Shown piece by piece: positions 49,823 to 59,400 of a stretch of DNA of 64,000 bases. How positions within the stretch are numbered: the first letter of the stretch is position 1; each line of letters starts with the position of its first letter. Source of the stretch: Clostridia bacterium. GTDB lineage: Bacteria > Bacillota > Clostridia > Oscillospirales > CAG-272. The stretch is from NCBI GenBank assembly GCA_017503105.1, contig JAFVTS010000011.1:62001-126000 (forward strand), given 5' to 3'. The notes below the pieces were generated by a model, which did no database searches, was not told the origin of the DNA, and saw only the letters and a program-made list of their open reading frames with translations. Both the position numbers and the translations under genes were made by a program.

Positions 49823-51817
49823 ATGCACGGCTTCGGACCGCCGCCCCGTATGTATCGCCCGACGGATGGGCTTGAAAAACCGAAATCGCTAAAGGAGATC
49901 CCGTCTTATCTTTTTAAAAGGGCAAAGGGATTCCTCGTTCGTCTTTTTTACATAATAGGACTCGTCTGGCAGACGGCGCCCGCTATTCTTGTGTTTATGG
50001 CGCTCTTCTGTCTTGCAGACGGTCTTTTGCCCGTTGCGGGAGCTTATATTTCAAGCGAGCTTCTTAACGAGATCGCCGTTTTGATAGGTGAGTCGGGAAC
50101 GGACAGTATTCTTGATAACATCTTCGTCGTTATGCGTCCGCTCATTCTCTTGTTCGCGCTTTATTTCATATATCTTTTCGTAAAGAAGATATTAACGCAC
50201 GTTAATACTATGGTAACGGGCATCGCGGGCGAGCTTGTGAGCAATCATATAAAAATGAAGATACTCGCAAAGTCAAAGACGGTCGATCTTCGCTCGTTTG
50301 ACAGACCCGAATTTTATGAAAAGCTTGAAAACGCCAACCGCGAGGCGTCGATGCGACCGATAGGCATTCTCAGCGCGACCTTCAGAGTCATAAGCTCGCT
50401 TATAAGCGTCGTTTCCTTCATCGTCGTCCTCGCGACGCTCAGTCCCGTGGCACCGCTTATCATCATAATCGCCTCCGTCCCCGGCGCGATAGTAAATTAC
50501 GTTTTCAGAAACCGCAACTTCAGATATATCCGCCGACATTCCAAGGATCGCCGCCAGATGCAGTATTATTCGTCCCTTATGGTAAATAAGGATATGGCGA
50601 AGGAGATAAAGCTCTTGGGGCTTGGCGACACCTTGACGGCAAAGTATAAAAGCGTTTTCAGAAAATACTATAAAGGCCTGAAGTCGCTTATAATCAGAGA
50701 GGGAATAACGCAGACCGTCGTAGGACTCGTTACGGTCACGGCAAACTGCGCGCTCTTCCTTTACGTTGCTTATACCGTCGTGTTCGGAAACGGCAGAATA
50801 GGCGATTATTCGCTCTACACGGGTGCCCTCACTTCAATAGCGGGGCACGTCGCGACTCTCGTCGCCTCGACGGCAACCATCTACGAGGGAACGCTTTTCA
50901 TAAATAATATGATGGAATTTATGAATGAAGAGCCGACCGTCGTTCCGACGATTACCCCTCCGCGTATACCTGAGCGAGGCTGCGCTCACACGGTTGAGTT
51001 CAAGAACGTTTCGTTCTCTTATCCCGGGACGGACAGATGCGTTATAAAAAACGTGAATCTGACCCTCCGCCCGTCGGAATCCGTCGTTCTCGTAGGTCTT
51101 AACGGAGCGGGAAAAACCACCCTTATCAAGCTGTTAACGAGGCTCTATGACCCTACCGAGGGCGTTATCCTTCTTGACGGACACGACATTCGTGAGTATG
51201 ACGTCGACGCGCTTTACGATATGTACGGAATAGTCTTCCAGGACTTCGGCAAATATGCCGAGAGCGCCGCTGAGAATATTGAATTCGGTGACGTTCGGCG
51301 TGATCACGACAGAGAGGACGTGAAGGCTGCCGCGAAAAGAGGTAATTCCGCGGACTTTATAGAACGTCTGCCCCTTGGGTACGATACGCCGCTTACCCGC
51401 ATATTTGAGGAGGACGGAATCGAGCTTTCCGTCGGACAGTGGCAGAAGCTCTCCATCTCTCGCGCGTTTTATAAATCCTCCGATATACTCATTCTCGACG
51501 AGCCCACCGCTTCTCTTGACCCGATGGCGGAGCAGGAGGTCTTTGACAGATTTGCGGAGCTCACTCGCGATAAGATCAGCATATTCGTTTCTCACAGACT
51601 CTCAAGCGCTACGACGGCAGGCAAGATAGTGGTTCTCGAAAACGGTCAGATAGTGGAGGAGGGAACGCACGAGGAGCTGATGTCGCTCGGAGGTAAGTAC
51701 CACAAGCTGTTTACCACCCAAGCGCAAAGGTATACCGAGTCGTTTTCTTCCGAGCAAAGAGACGGTATCGTGCACCCTTCGCGTACCAAGGGCACTGATG
51801 AAATGCACTTTAATTGA
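49823..51817 (+). CDS. ABC exporter, fused membrane and ATPase domains
   Basis: A 664-residue half-exporter. Membrane domain about 45-360 with six hydrophobic segments. ATPase domain about 390-625 with Walker A GLNGAGKTT (near residue 424), signature LSVGQWQKLSISRAF (near 535) instead of LSGGQ, Walker B ILILDEPTAS and H-loop VSHRLSS. LSVGQ variants occur in peptide/lantibiotic-type exporters. No peptidase C39 domain is seen. It has a polar 35-residue N-terminus. AAGGGAGG precedes the ATG. It is probably homodimeric, with unknown cargo. Confidence 0.93.
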   Translation: MHGFGPPPRMYRPTDGLEKPKSLKEIPSYLFKRAKGFLVRLFYIIGLVWQTAPAILVFMALFCLADGLLPVAGAYISSELLNEIAVLIGESGTDSILDNIFVVMRPLILLFALYFIYLFVKKILTHVNTMVTGIAGELVSNHIKMKILAKSKTVDLRSFDRPEFYEKLENANREASMRPIGILSATFRVISSLISVVSFIVVLATLSPVAPLIIIIASVPGAIVNYVFRNRNFRYIRRHSKDRRQMQYYSSLMVNKDMAKEIKLLGLGDTLTAKYKSVFRKYYKGLKSLIIREGITQTVVGLVTVTANCALFLYVAYTVVFGNGRIGDYSLYTGALTSIAGHVATLVASTATIYEGTLFINNMMEFMNEEPTVVPTITPPRIPERGCAHTVEFKNVSFSYPGTDRCVIKNVNLTLRPSESVVLVGLNGAGKTTLIKLLTRLYDPTEGVILLDGHDIREYDVDALYDMYGIVFQDFGKYAESAAENIEFGDVRRDHDREDVKAAAKRGNSADFIERLPLGYDTPLTRIFEEDGIELSVGQWQKLSISRAFYKSSDILILDEPTASLDPMAEQEVFDRFAELTRDKISIFVSHRLSSATTAGKIVVLENGQIVEEGTHEELMSLGGKYHKLFTTQAQRYTESFSSEQRDGIVHPSRTKGTDEMHFN

Positions 51818-51832
51818 ACTTTCGTTTAAAGC

Positions 51833-51868
51833 AAAACTACGGAAAACCAAGCGGTTTTCCGTAGTTTT
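51833..51868. terminator. Bidirectional terminator
   Basis: A 16-bp perfect stem AAAACTACGGAAAACC with its complement (51833-51848 with 51853-51868) and an AAGC loop. TTTTTT follows on the plus strand. Confidence 0.92.
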
Positions 51869-51896
51869 TTATTGTTTTGTTATGTTTTTGCGTGGA

Positions 51897-52859
51897 TTAT
51901 TTGCCAAGACCTGCAGCGCCGATGATGCCTGCGTCGTTTCCAAGCTCGGCAATCACTATCTTGGTTTTTACAGCGTTTCCTCTCGTATACTGCTCCTTAT
52001 TAACGAGCTCGATAAGAGGCTTCGTGAGGTATTCCTTTTCGTTGCAAACACCGCCGCCGATGGAAAGAACCTCGGGCTGGAAGATGTTTATCATATCGGT
52101 GATACCCGTTGCGAGGTATTCGATATACTCGTCGACGATCTTTGCGCCGTACTTGTCTCCGCGCTTCATTGCGTTGAACGCGGTGCGCGCGCTGATCTTG
52201 CCTTCCTTCTCGGCTTCCTCGAAGAGGAGAGAGGGGATCTCTTGGAGCTCAAGCTCCTTCATCTTTTCCTTCGTGGTAAGGGCAAGACCCGTTGCGGAGG
52301 AGTAGGTCTCCCAGCATCCGCGTCTGCCGCAGGAGCACTGACGGCCGCCCTTCTCAATTACTATGTGACCAAGCTCCGTGCCGGAGTCGTTGATGCCGCC
52401 CGTGAAGATCTTGCCGTCGATGATAACGCCGCCGCCGACGCCCGTACCGAGGGTGATCATAACGGACGTGCTCGCCCCCTTAGCCGCGCCTGCAAGTGCC
52501 TCTGCAAGTGCCGCCGCGTTTGCGTCGTTCGCGATAAGAACCTTGTTTACGGGGAGGAACTTCTTGAAGATGTCGGCAATGTGGAAATCGCGGAAGGGAA
52601 GGTTGTTCGCGTATTCAACGATACCTTTCTTTACGTTCGTGCTTCCGGGAGTCGCTATTCCGACGTACTCAATGTCGGAGAGGGTAAGACCGTTCTTTTC
52701 AATGAGCTTCTTTGCAAGCTCAGCCATATCCTTTACGATGAGCTCGCCGTCTCTGTCAGCGCCCGTAGGCACCGATGCCTTGTCAACGATCTTGAGGTTT
52801 TCGTCGCAGAGTCCGACGGCGATGTTCGTGCCGCCAAGGTCAACGCCTATTGTGTACAT
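51897..52859 (-). CDS. ROK-family glucokinase
   Basis: A 320-residue ROK sugar kinase without an HTH domain. ATP/phosphate motif DLGGTNIA (7-14), sugar-binding NDANAAALAEA, TLGTGVGGGVI, ExGH (GTELGHIVI) and the zinc motif CSCGRRGCWE. This is the usual Gram-positive glucokinase layout, phosphorylating glucose released in the cytoplasm. It is monocistronic, with its own promoter. Confidence 0.93.
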   Translation of the reverse strand: MYTIGVDLGGTNIAVGLCDENLKIVDKASVPTGADRDGELIVKDMAELAKKLIEKNGLTLSDIEYVGIATPGSTNVKKGIVEYANNLPFRDFHIADIFKKFLPVNKVLIANDANAAALAEALAGAAKGASTSVMITLGTGVGGGVIIDGKIFTGGINDSGTELGHIVIEKGGRQCSCGRRGCWETYSSATGLALTTKEKMKELELQEIPSLLFEEAEKEGKISARTAFNAMKRGDKYGAKIVDEYIEYLATGITDMINIFQPEVLSIGGGVCNEKEYLTKPLIELVNKEQYTRGNAVKTKIVIAELGNDAGIIGAAGLGK

Positions 52860-52899
52860 AATTTTTCTCGCTTTCTTGTTTTTTATCTTTCACGGCATT

Positions 52900-52929
52900 A
52901 TTATATTATGTTTTCGGTGAAAAGTCAAG
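52900..52929 (-). promoter_or_regulatory. sigma-A-type promoter of the ROK kinase gene
   Basis: Minus strand: -35 TTGACT (52929-52924), 18 bp, -10 TATAAT (52905-52900). Confidence 0.7.
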
Positions 52930-53075
52930 CGTTTGATGTAAAGATTTTTAAAATATACCGAATTTTGCAACCGATAAGTGCGTGATAACTCGCAACCGCA
53001 GGGTTACAATTTCGCAAAATCCATCCGACACGGCTTTTGTTCACATAAAATTAACATTTTTTGTTTGCTAACCTA

Positions 53076-53104
53076 TTGAAATATCCACAAAATTGGTATA
53101 CAAT
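53076..53104 (+). promoter_or_regulatory. sigma-A-type promoter of nifS-nifU-mnmA
   Basis: -35 TTGAAA (53076-53081), 17 bp, -10 TACAAT (53099-53104). The 314-base gap holds this promoter, the divergent kinase promoter and the leader hairpin below. I see nothing else. Confidence 0.65.
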
Positions 53105-53124
53105 ATACGAGGAAAAATAAAGTG

Positions 53125-53159
53125 CGCGCGAAGATGACGTTTTTTAACCTTTTCGCGCG
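53125..53159 (+). promoter_or_regulatory. Inverted repeat in the nifS leader
   Basis: Perfect 8-base inverted repeat CGCGCGAA/TTCGCGCG (53125-53132 with 53152-53159). It lies between the promoter and the Shine-Dalgarno (AAAAAGGAAAG), with a T6 run in the 19-base loop. It may be an RNA hairpin affecting translation, or an operator. Confidence 0.4.
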
Positions 53160-53173
53160 AAAAAGGAAAGAAA

Positions 53174-54349
53174 ATGTCAAGATTCGTTTATGCTGATAAC
53201 GCGGCGACCACCCCCGTCAGCCGTGAAGTAATAGAAGCGATGCAGCCCTGCTTCACCGACGTGTGGGGCAATCCGTCGAGCCAGCACGCCAAGGGCGCTG
53301 AGGCGAAGAATATGCTTGATGACGCGCGTGCGCGCATAGCGGCAGTCTTCAACTGTAAGCCGAGTGAGATATATTTTACCTCTTGCGGAACAGAGTCCGA
53401 CAACTGGGCTATCCGCGGCGCGGCGTACAGAGCGCGCGCAAAGGGCAGAACTCACATAGTCACGAGCGCAATCGAGCATCACGCGGTGCTCCACACTTGT
53501 AAGGCTCTTGAAAAAGAGGGCTTCACCGTTACCTACGTCGGAGTTGACGAGTTCGGTGTTGTAAAGCTTGACGAGCTTCGCGAGGCGGTGACGGAAAAGA
53601 CCGCCGTAGTTGCGATAATGTACGCGAATAACGAGGTCGGAACCATCGAGCCGATAGAAGAAATAGCGAACATCGCTCACGCGGCGGGCGCACTTATGTT
53701 CACGGACGCCGTTCAAGCCGTCGGAAACGTTGATATCGACCTTGAAAAGCTCCCCGTCGATATGCTCTCCGTTTCGGGTCACAAGATCCACGCCCCCAAG
53801 GGTATAGGGCTTCTTTATATAAGGAAGGGAGTCGTTATCAACAATCTCATCGAGGGCGGCGGTCAGGAAAAGCGCAAGCGCCCCGGAACCGAGAATCTTC
53901 CTTACATCGTCGGCTTGGCAAAGGCTCTTGAGGTGGCAAAGGCTCGCCTCCCCGAGCTTGATAGGGTCAGAAAGATGCGTGACCGTCTTATCGACGCGCT
54001 GACCGAGATCCCTTATTCGAGGCTCAACGGTCACAGAACCGATCGCCTCGCGGGAAACGTGAACGTCGGATTTGAATTTATAGAGGGCGAGAGTATGCTT
54101 CTTTGGCTTGACATCGCGGGTATCTGCGTGTCCACGGGCTCCGCTTGCTCATCCGAGTCGCTTGAGGCGTCGCACGTCTTACTTGCTATGGGCGTTCCGC
54201 ACGAGCAGGCGCACGGCTCGGTCAGAATTTCAATAACGCACGAAAATACAGAAGAAGAGATAGACTATATTATAGAACAGCTTCCCCCGATAGTTGAAAG
54301 GCTCCGCAATATGAGCCCGCTTTGGGAGGACGTCGTAAAAAACAAGTAA
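53174..54349 (+). CDS. nifS: Cysteine desulfurase (NifS/IscS type)
   Basis: A 391-residue PLP enzyme that takes sulfur from cysteine as an enzyme-bound persulfide. PLP lysine in SVSGHKIHAPKG (Lys204), catalytic cysteine in STGSACSS (Cys325), and the cofactor segment SAIEHHAVL. It heads nifS-nifU-mnmA, so it probably supplies sulfur both to the NifU scaffold and to MnmA. Confidence 0.96.
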   Translation: MSRFVYADNAATTPVSREVIEAMQPCFTDVWGNPSSQHAKGAEAKNMLDDARARIAAVFNCKPSEIYFTSCGTESDNWAIRGAAYRARAKGRTHIVTSAIEHHAVLHTCKALEKEGFTVTYVGVDEFGVVKLDELREAVTEKTAVVAIMYANNEVGTIEPIEEIANIAHAAGALMFTDAVQAVGNVDIDLEKLPVDMLSVSGHKIHAPKGIGLLYIRKGVVINNLIEGGGQEKRKRPGTENLPYIVGLAKALEVAKARLPELDRVRKMRDRLIDALTEIPYSRLNGHRTDRLAGNVNVGFEFIEGESMLLWLDIAGICVSTGSACSSESLEASHVLLAMGVPHEQAHGSVRISITHENTEEEIDYIIEQLPPIVERLRNMSPLWEDVVKNK

Positions 54350-54370
54350 AACACGGGAAGGAAATTTAAA

Positions 54371-54790
54371 ATGCAGTACAGTGAAAAGGTAATGGATCAT
54401 TTCACGCATCCGAGAAACGTCGGAGAAATAGAAAACGCGGACGGTGTAGGAACCGTCGGAAACGCCAAATGCGGCGATATAATGAAGATATATCTTAAAA
54501 TAGATGAAAACGATATTATAACAGACTGCAAGTTCAAGACCTTCGGCTGCGGCGCCGCGATAGCAACGTCGTCTATGGCGACCGAGCTTATAAAGGGTCG
54601 TTCGATCAAGGACGCGCTTGCTCTTACCAACAGCGTGGTCGTTGAGGCCCTTGAGGGGCTTCCGCCCGTAAAGGTTCACTGCTCGGTCCTCGCTGAGGAG
54701 GCGGTGAAGAGCGCTATTGCCGATTATTACGGCAAGATCGGACGCCCTATCGATTTTGAGATCGAAAAGGCGCACGAGGATGAGGAATGA
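54371..54790 (+). CDS. nifU: NifU/IscU-like Fe-S cluster scaffold
   Basis: A 139-residue IscU-type scaffold with the three conserved cluster ligands Cys34 (AKCGD), Cys60 (FGCGAA) and Cys104 (VHCSVLAEEA), plus the stabilising Asp36. It lacks the C-terminal ferredoxin-like and Nfu domains of full NifU. It sits 21 bases downstream of the desulfurase, so the pair forms a minimal Fe-S assembly system. Confidence 0.96.
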   Translation: MQYSEKVMDHFTHPRNVGEIENADGVGTVGNAKCGDIMKIYLKIDENDIITDCKFKTFGCGAAIATSSMATELIKGRSIKDALALTNSVVVEALEGLPPVKVHCSVLAEEAVKSAIADYYGKIGRPIDFEIEKAHEDEE

Positions 54791-54849
54791 TAATTTCCGA
54801 AAGCGGCAGAGTGATCACCCTGCCGTTTGTTGTTTTAGGAGGAAAGTAA

Positions 54850-55899
54850 ATGAAAAAAAGAGTTCTTCTCGGTCTTAGCGGAGGACTTGACAGCACTTAC
54901 GCCGCAAAGGTCCTTGCCGACGAGGGATACTCGGTCGAGGGCGCGGTGCTTAAAATGCACGGATATACGGAGACCGAAGCCGCACGCGTATCTGCGAAGG
55001 AGCTTGGAATTCCGCTTCACGAAATAGACTGTACGGACGCTTTCGAAAAGACCGTCGTAGAAAACTTCCTCGACGAATATACGGGCGGACGCACTCCGAA
55101 CCCCTGTATAATTTGCAACAGGGAAGTGAAGTTCCGCTTTCTTTACGAGTACGCTATGAAAAACGGATTTGACAAAATAGCCACGGGTCATTACGCAAGG
55201 GTCGTGAAGCTCGGCTCGGGAGCTGAGACACGCTACGCCGTCGCAAGAGCGAGTGATCCCTCCAAGGACCAGACGTATATGCTCTGGCGCTTATCGCAAG
55301 AGCAGCTCGCGCACCTCGTTTTTCCTCTTTCGGAAATGAAAAAAGAGGACGTCAGGGCGCTTTCTCGAAACATCGGTCTTTCCGCCGCGCAAAGGCGCGA
55401 CAGCCAGGAAATATGCTTCATTCCCGACGCGGATCACGTTTCGTTTATAGAAAAACACAGACCCGCCGCAGGGAGCGGGAGTTTCAAGGATGAGAACGGA
55501 CGCGTCATCGGGGAGCACGGAGGCTTCTATAAATACACGGTAGGGCAGAGAAAGGGGCTCGGTATCTCGCTCGGTCAGAGAGCTTTCGTCAGGGAGATAG
55601 ACCCGTTTACGAACACGGTCGTAGTTGGATGCGAGCCTAAAAAAAGCAGTACCGTACACATATCGGAAATGGTCTTTTCGGGACTTGCGGCTCCACTCGG
55701 GGAGACGTGCTGCGTGTCGGCTTTCGTCAAGCTGCGGTACAGAGCGAAGCCTGTGCGAGCTGTGGCAAATATAAGTCCCGACGGAAGCGCGGTGCTTCAT
55801 CTTGACGAGCCGCAGGACTCTGTCACACCGGGGCAATCGGCGGTGCTTTACGACGGTGATACCGTTCTCGCGGGTGGATTTATTCGCCTTGCGGAGTAG
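54850..55899 (+). CDS. mnmA: tRNA-specific 2-thiouridylase MnmA
   Basis: A 349-residue enzyme that 2-thiolates U34 of tRNA-Lys, tRNA-Glu and tRNA-Gln. PP-loop SGGLDS (10-15), catalytic cysteine in NPCIICN (Cys86), persulfide-forming cysteine in DSQEICFIPD (Cys189), and the C-terminal beta-barrel with YTVGQRKGL. AGGAGG precedes the ATG. It is the third gene after the desulfurase and scaffold, which fits sulfur relay from NifS without Tus proteins. Confidence 0.96.
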   Translation: MKKRVLLGLSGGLDSTYAAKVLADEGYSVEGAVLKMHGYTETEAARVSAKELGIPLHEIDCTDAFEKTVVENFLDEYTGGRTPNPCIICNREVKFRFLYEYAMKNGFDKIATGHYARVVKLGSGAETRYAVARASDPSKDQTYMLWRLSQEQLAHLVFPLSEMKKEDVRALSRNIGLSAAQRRDSQEICFIPDADHVSFIEKHRPAAGSGSFKDENGRVIGEHGGFYKYTVGQRKGLGISLGQRAFVREIDPFTNTVVVGCEPKKSSTVHISEMVFSGLAAPLGETCCVSAFVKLRYRAKPVRAVANISPDGSAVLHLDEPQDSVTPGQSAVLYDGDTVLAGGFIRLAE

Positions 55900-55991
55900 A
55901 AAAAAGTGCGCAAAAAACGCGAAAATCGGCTTAAAAAGCCTGTTTTGAGAGCTTTTTTGAAAAATCTTTGTGTAGAAAAAAACGTTCACAA

Positions 55992-56010
55992 TTTGTGCAA
56001 TCTGCACAAA
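55992..56010. promoter_or_regulatory. Perfect palindrome TTTGTGCA-ATC-TGCACAAA
   Basis: An 8-base inverted repeat with a 3-base centre, in the 545-base gap between mnmA and the sugar-transport operon. It is operator-like; it could also be an RNA hairpin at the end of the mnmA transcript. Confidence 0.4.
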
Positions 56011-56061
56011 CTCTTACGGCGGCAATTGTACAAGTCGAAAAACGCAAAACACACGAAAAAA

Positions 56062-56076
56062 GTAAATATGATTTAC
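56062..56076. promoter_or_regulatory. Perfect palindrome GTAAAT-ATG-ATTTAC
   Basis: A 6-base inverted repeat with a 3-base centre, about 190 bases upstream of the sugar-operon promoter. Its half-site resembles that of the palindrome at 56177-56194. Confidence 0.35.
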
Positions 56077-56078
56077 CT

Positions 56079-56112
56079 AATCACGCATTTTTTGATAAAA
56101 TGCGTGATTTTT
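56079..56112 (+). terminator. Terminator of the nifS-nifU-mnmA transcript
   Basis: A 13-bp perfect stem AATCACGCATTTT/AAAATGCGTGATT (56079-56091 with 56097-56109), then TTTCC. It is 180 bases past the mnmA stop. Confidence 0.78.
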
Positions 56113-56176
56113 CCGTCTAAAATGCCGCTTTTATTTACTTTTTTTGAAAAGAACGGAGGCGGAGATTTTCGGTTCG

Positions 56177-56194
56177 TGTAAACTTTTGTTTACA
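56177..56194. promoter_or_regulatory. Perfect palindrome TGTAAAC-TTTT-GTTTACA (operator-like)
   Basis: A 7-base inverted repeat, 71 bases upstream of the sugar-operon -35. The half-sites equal those of the catabolite-responsive element (TGTAAAC/GTTTACA), but the spacing is 4 bases wider than a canonical cre. A LacI-family or related sugar regulator is therefore the best guess. Confidence 0.45.
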
Positions 56195-56264
56195 TTGGTA
56201 AAAAATGTCGTTTTTTGAACCTTTTATTCCCCTATATGAGAGTTTTTGACGTCTTTAGTAGCTA

Positions 56265-56293
56265 TTGACTTTCTTTATTTATTGTGCTATAAT
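56265..56293 (+). promoter_or_regulatory. sigma-A-type promoter of the giant-SBP sugar operon
   Basis: -35 TTGACT (56265-56270), 17 bp, -10 TATAAT (56288-56293). It is followed by a long 145-base leader. Confidence 0.75.
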
Positions 56294-56299
56294 CTTTTA

Positions 56300-56444
56300 T
56301 GTTAATGTGGCATACGCGGAACGCGCGGCGGTATCATCAAGCGGCCCGACCTTTAAGGTCCTCTACGGAATGGGGCAACTTGATGACATCGTCGGCGGGC
56401 ATCTTTACCGAAATGCCCACAAAAAAATCTTGGAGGAATACCAA
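56300..56444 (+). ncRNA. Candidate structured 5' leader of the sugar-transport operon
   Basis: Several perfect complementary segments: TCATCAAG/CTTGATGA (56334-56341 with 56379-56386) enclosing GACCT/AGGTC (56348-56352 with 56356-56360), and GGGCAT/ATGCCC (56397-56402 with 56413-56418) just before an A7 stretch and the GGAGG. An alternative pairing CCGAC/GTCGG (56346-56350 with 56391-56395) would break the inner hairpin, as in a two-state RNA. No known riboswitch class was recognised. This is inference from base pairing by eye. Confidence 0.45.
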
Positions 56445-59400
56445 ATGAAAAGAACCGTCTCACAAAGAGTCCTCTGTCTTCTTCTCACTGTGGCTACGCT
56501 GTTTGGCGCGCTCGGTATCACCGTCGGCGCTTCGAACGGTGAGTACAAGGGTGAGAACAGTACCGCTGCGACTCTTGAAGAAATGCAGAATCTTGTAGGC
56601 GTTACGTCGTACGAGCAGTACCTTGCCGAGTACGCTACGCTTGCTAAGACTCCGAACAGGAAGACTCCCATCAAGATCTTCTTCAGCACCGATCCCGATT
56701 ACGTTTACAAGGATGGAGAATACAACATTCTTGATTTTGCGAGGGAATGGGATCAGAACGGAAAGCAGAAATACACCGATTTCATTGACGAGAAGAACGA
56801 GCAGAACGCCGTTCTCGTAAAGGACAGCCCTATATGCGGTCCCGATAAGGATTCTCTCGGATATGAGACCTGGAACGACTTTACCGCTGAGGATGCTGCC
56901 ACCTCCGTTTATCTTCCTTCAATGGGAACTGCGGCGTGGAAGATCAACATCACGGACGACGACATCGGAATGTACTACATAAAGTTTACTTACTATTCCG
57001 CTAAAACGTCCGAGAGCAGTACGAGCTCTATCGAAAAAAAGTTCCTGATAGACGACAAGATTCCTTTCGATGAAGCTGGCCGTATCACTCTTGACAAGTC
57101 CTGGGAATACGATTACAATTCCAAGGTTACGAAGGTTGAGATCAGCGCCGCTGAGTACTCTCAGGGTAAGGCGTCCATTTCATACAATAACCCCGTAGAT
57201 GAAGACGGCGGATACGTTAAGACCGTCGTTCATTACGAAAGAAACGAGTATACGGGTAAGTTCTATCGGGTCACCACCGTTTCCAGCATCCGTTCCGATA
57301 AGAACAACAACTCGATGGCGCCCGAGGCTGTAGCAGTCCCCACGTGGAGCACGTATACCATTAAGGATTCCAGCGGTTATTACACCGAGGACTTCATGTT
57401 CTTTATGGGTAAGGGCGACCACTTCATCTCGCTCGTCGCTGAGCGTGACCCCGTCGTGCTCAAGTCTATCGAGCTTATCCCCGTTGAAGTTTTCTCGGAT
57501 TCTACCTCGAGCACTCTTAAAGCTTACTCCGAGTATCGCGCGCAGCATTCCGGCAAGCCGCAGGGCTCGGGTGAGGTCCAGCTTGAGGCTGAATTCCCCG
57601 ATTACGTTTCCGACGCGTCGGTTGCGGCATCGAACGACAACACCTCTGCGGGAACCTTCCCGACCAACCACTCCTCTCAGCTTTATAATGTAATAGGAGA
57701 AAACGGTTACAGCACCGTAGGTCAGTGGGCGGCTTACAATTTCTACGTTCCCACGAGCGGTATGTACAAGATCTCGATGAGATTTATTCAGAACGCTCTT
57801 CAGGGTATGTTCGTCTGCCGCACCATCAAGATCGCGGGAAAGGGATATACCAACGCGGGTGAGGCTGCTATAATTCCCTTCAAGGAGGCGGCTGACCTTA
57901 AGTTCAATTACAGCAAGGAATGGCAGTCGGAGTTCCTTGGTGACGGAAACGGAACTGATTTTGAATTCTATTTTGAAGCGGGACAGAAATATACGCTTTA
58001 CCTTGAGTGCTCTCTCGGTTCTCTCAAGCAGAGCATTCAGGCGGTTGAGCATTCTCTCTCTATCATAAACGATTGCTACCTTCAGGTCCTTCAGCTCACG
58101 GGCGCGGACGCCGACGAAAACCGTGACTACCGATTCGACGAGATCCTTCCCGGCGTTCTCCGTTCCTTCCTTGAACAGGCAAAGGCTCTCGCGACCGAAA
58201 AGCAAAAGCTCGAGGAGCTCTGCGGCTCTAACGGTTCTCATATAGCAACGCTTGACACGATAGCGCTTCTTCTTGTGCAGATGGGCTCCGACAACGGCGA
58301 TAACGTAGCTAAGAATATGGGCTCGCTCAAATCTTACCTCGGTACTCTCGGTACCTGGATCAACAACTCTAAGCAGAGCAAGATTATGGTCGACGCCTTG
58401 TTCATCGTTCCCTCGGGAACCGAAGAGGTTCCGCGCGAGGCTGATGCGGGCTTCTGGTCTTCGCTCTGGTTTGAGATCAAGTCCTTCTTCGCTTCCTTCT
58501 GGGTAAACTACGATGAGATGGGACTTACCGGCGAGATCTCCGAGGACGTTCAGAAGATCGACGTTTGGCTTGCAACGGGTCGTGACCAGTCTCAGATCTG
58601 GCGTTCTATGATAGACGCTAACGACGGTTACACCAACTCTACGGGCACCGCCGCGGCACTTAAGCTCGTTACGGGCGGTACGCTTCTTCCCTCGATACTT
58701 TCGGGCAAGGGCCCTGACGTTTACATAGGACTCGGCGCAGCGGACGTTATCAACTACGCTATCCGTGGTGCTGTCCGAGGTATCAGCGGCAACGACCCCG
58801 ACCTTTCGGCGGAAGATAACTCGCAGTTCACTACAAAATATTATACTTACCGTGACGAAAGCAGCAATTACACTACAACGACGGAAGAGCGCACCGACAA
58901 GGGCGAGCTCACGTTCGTTACCAAGCCTTATTCCGAACTCGTCCTGACTGAGAAGACTAAATCCGTTATAGAAGGCAAGGAAGAGCAGGTGTTTGCCGAG
59001 GCGGCAGTGGACACCGTCAGACTTCTCAACGTAGCTTACGGAATTCCTCAGACGATGAGCTTCTCTATGATGTTCTACCGTATGGACGTTCTTGCGAACC
59101 TTAACGTCGGCGTTCCCGAAACGTGGAGCGATCTTCTCTCCTGCTTGCCCATCATTCAGGCAAACAATATGTCGATCGGCGTTGACTATATCGCAGCCCT
59201 CGACTTTATGATCTACCAGAAGGGCGGAAGCCTTTGGAAGTATACCGACGCATCCAAGTACGATCCTATGTACGCGGGTGCTAAGATCGACCTTGACTCC
59301 GATATCGCGCTTGAGGCGTTTGAGTACGTATGCCGTCTTTACAGCGACTACTCATTCCCCGTAGCGTACGATGCGGCAAACCGTTTCAGAACGGGTGAGA

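Noticed and set aside
51798..52985. 395-codon open frame opposite the ROK kinase
   Set aside because: It overlaps a terminator and a promoter and mirrors the ROK gene. No domain.
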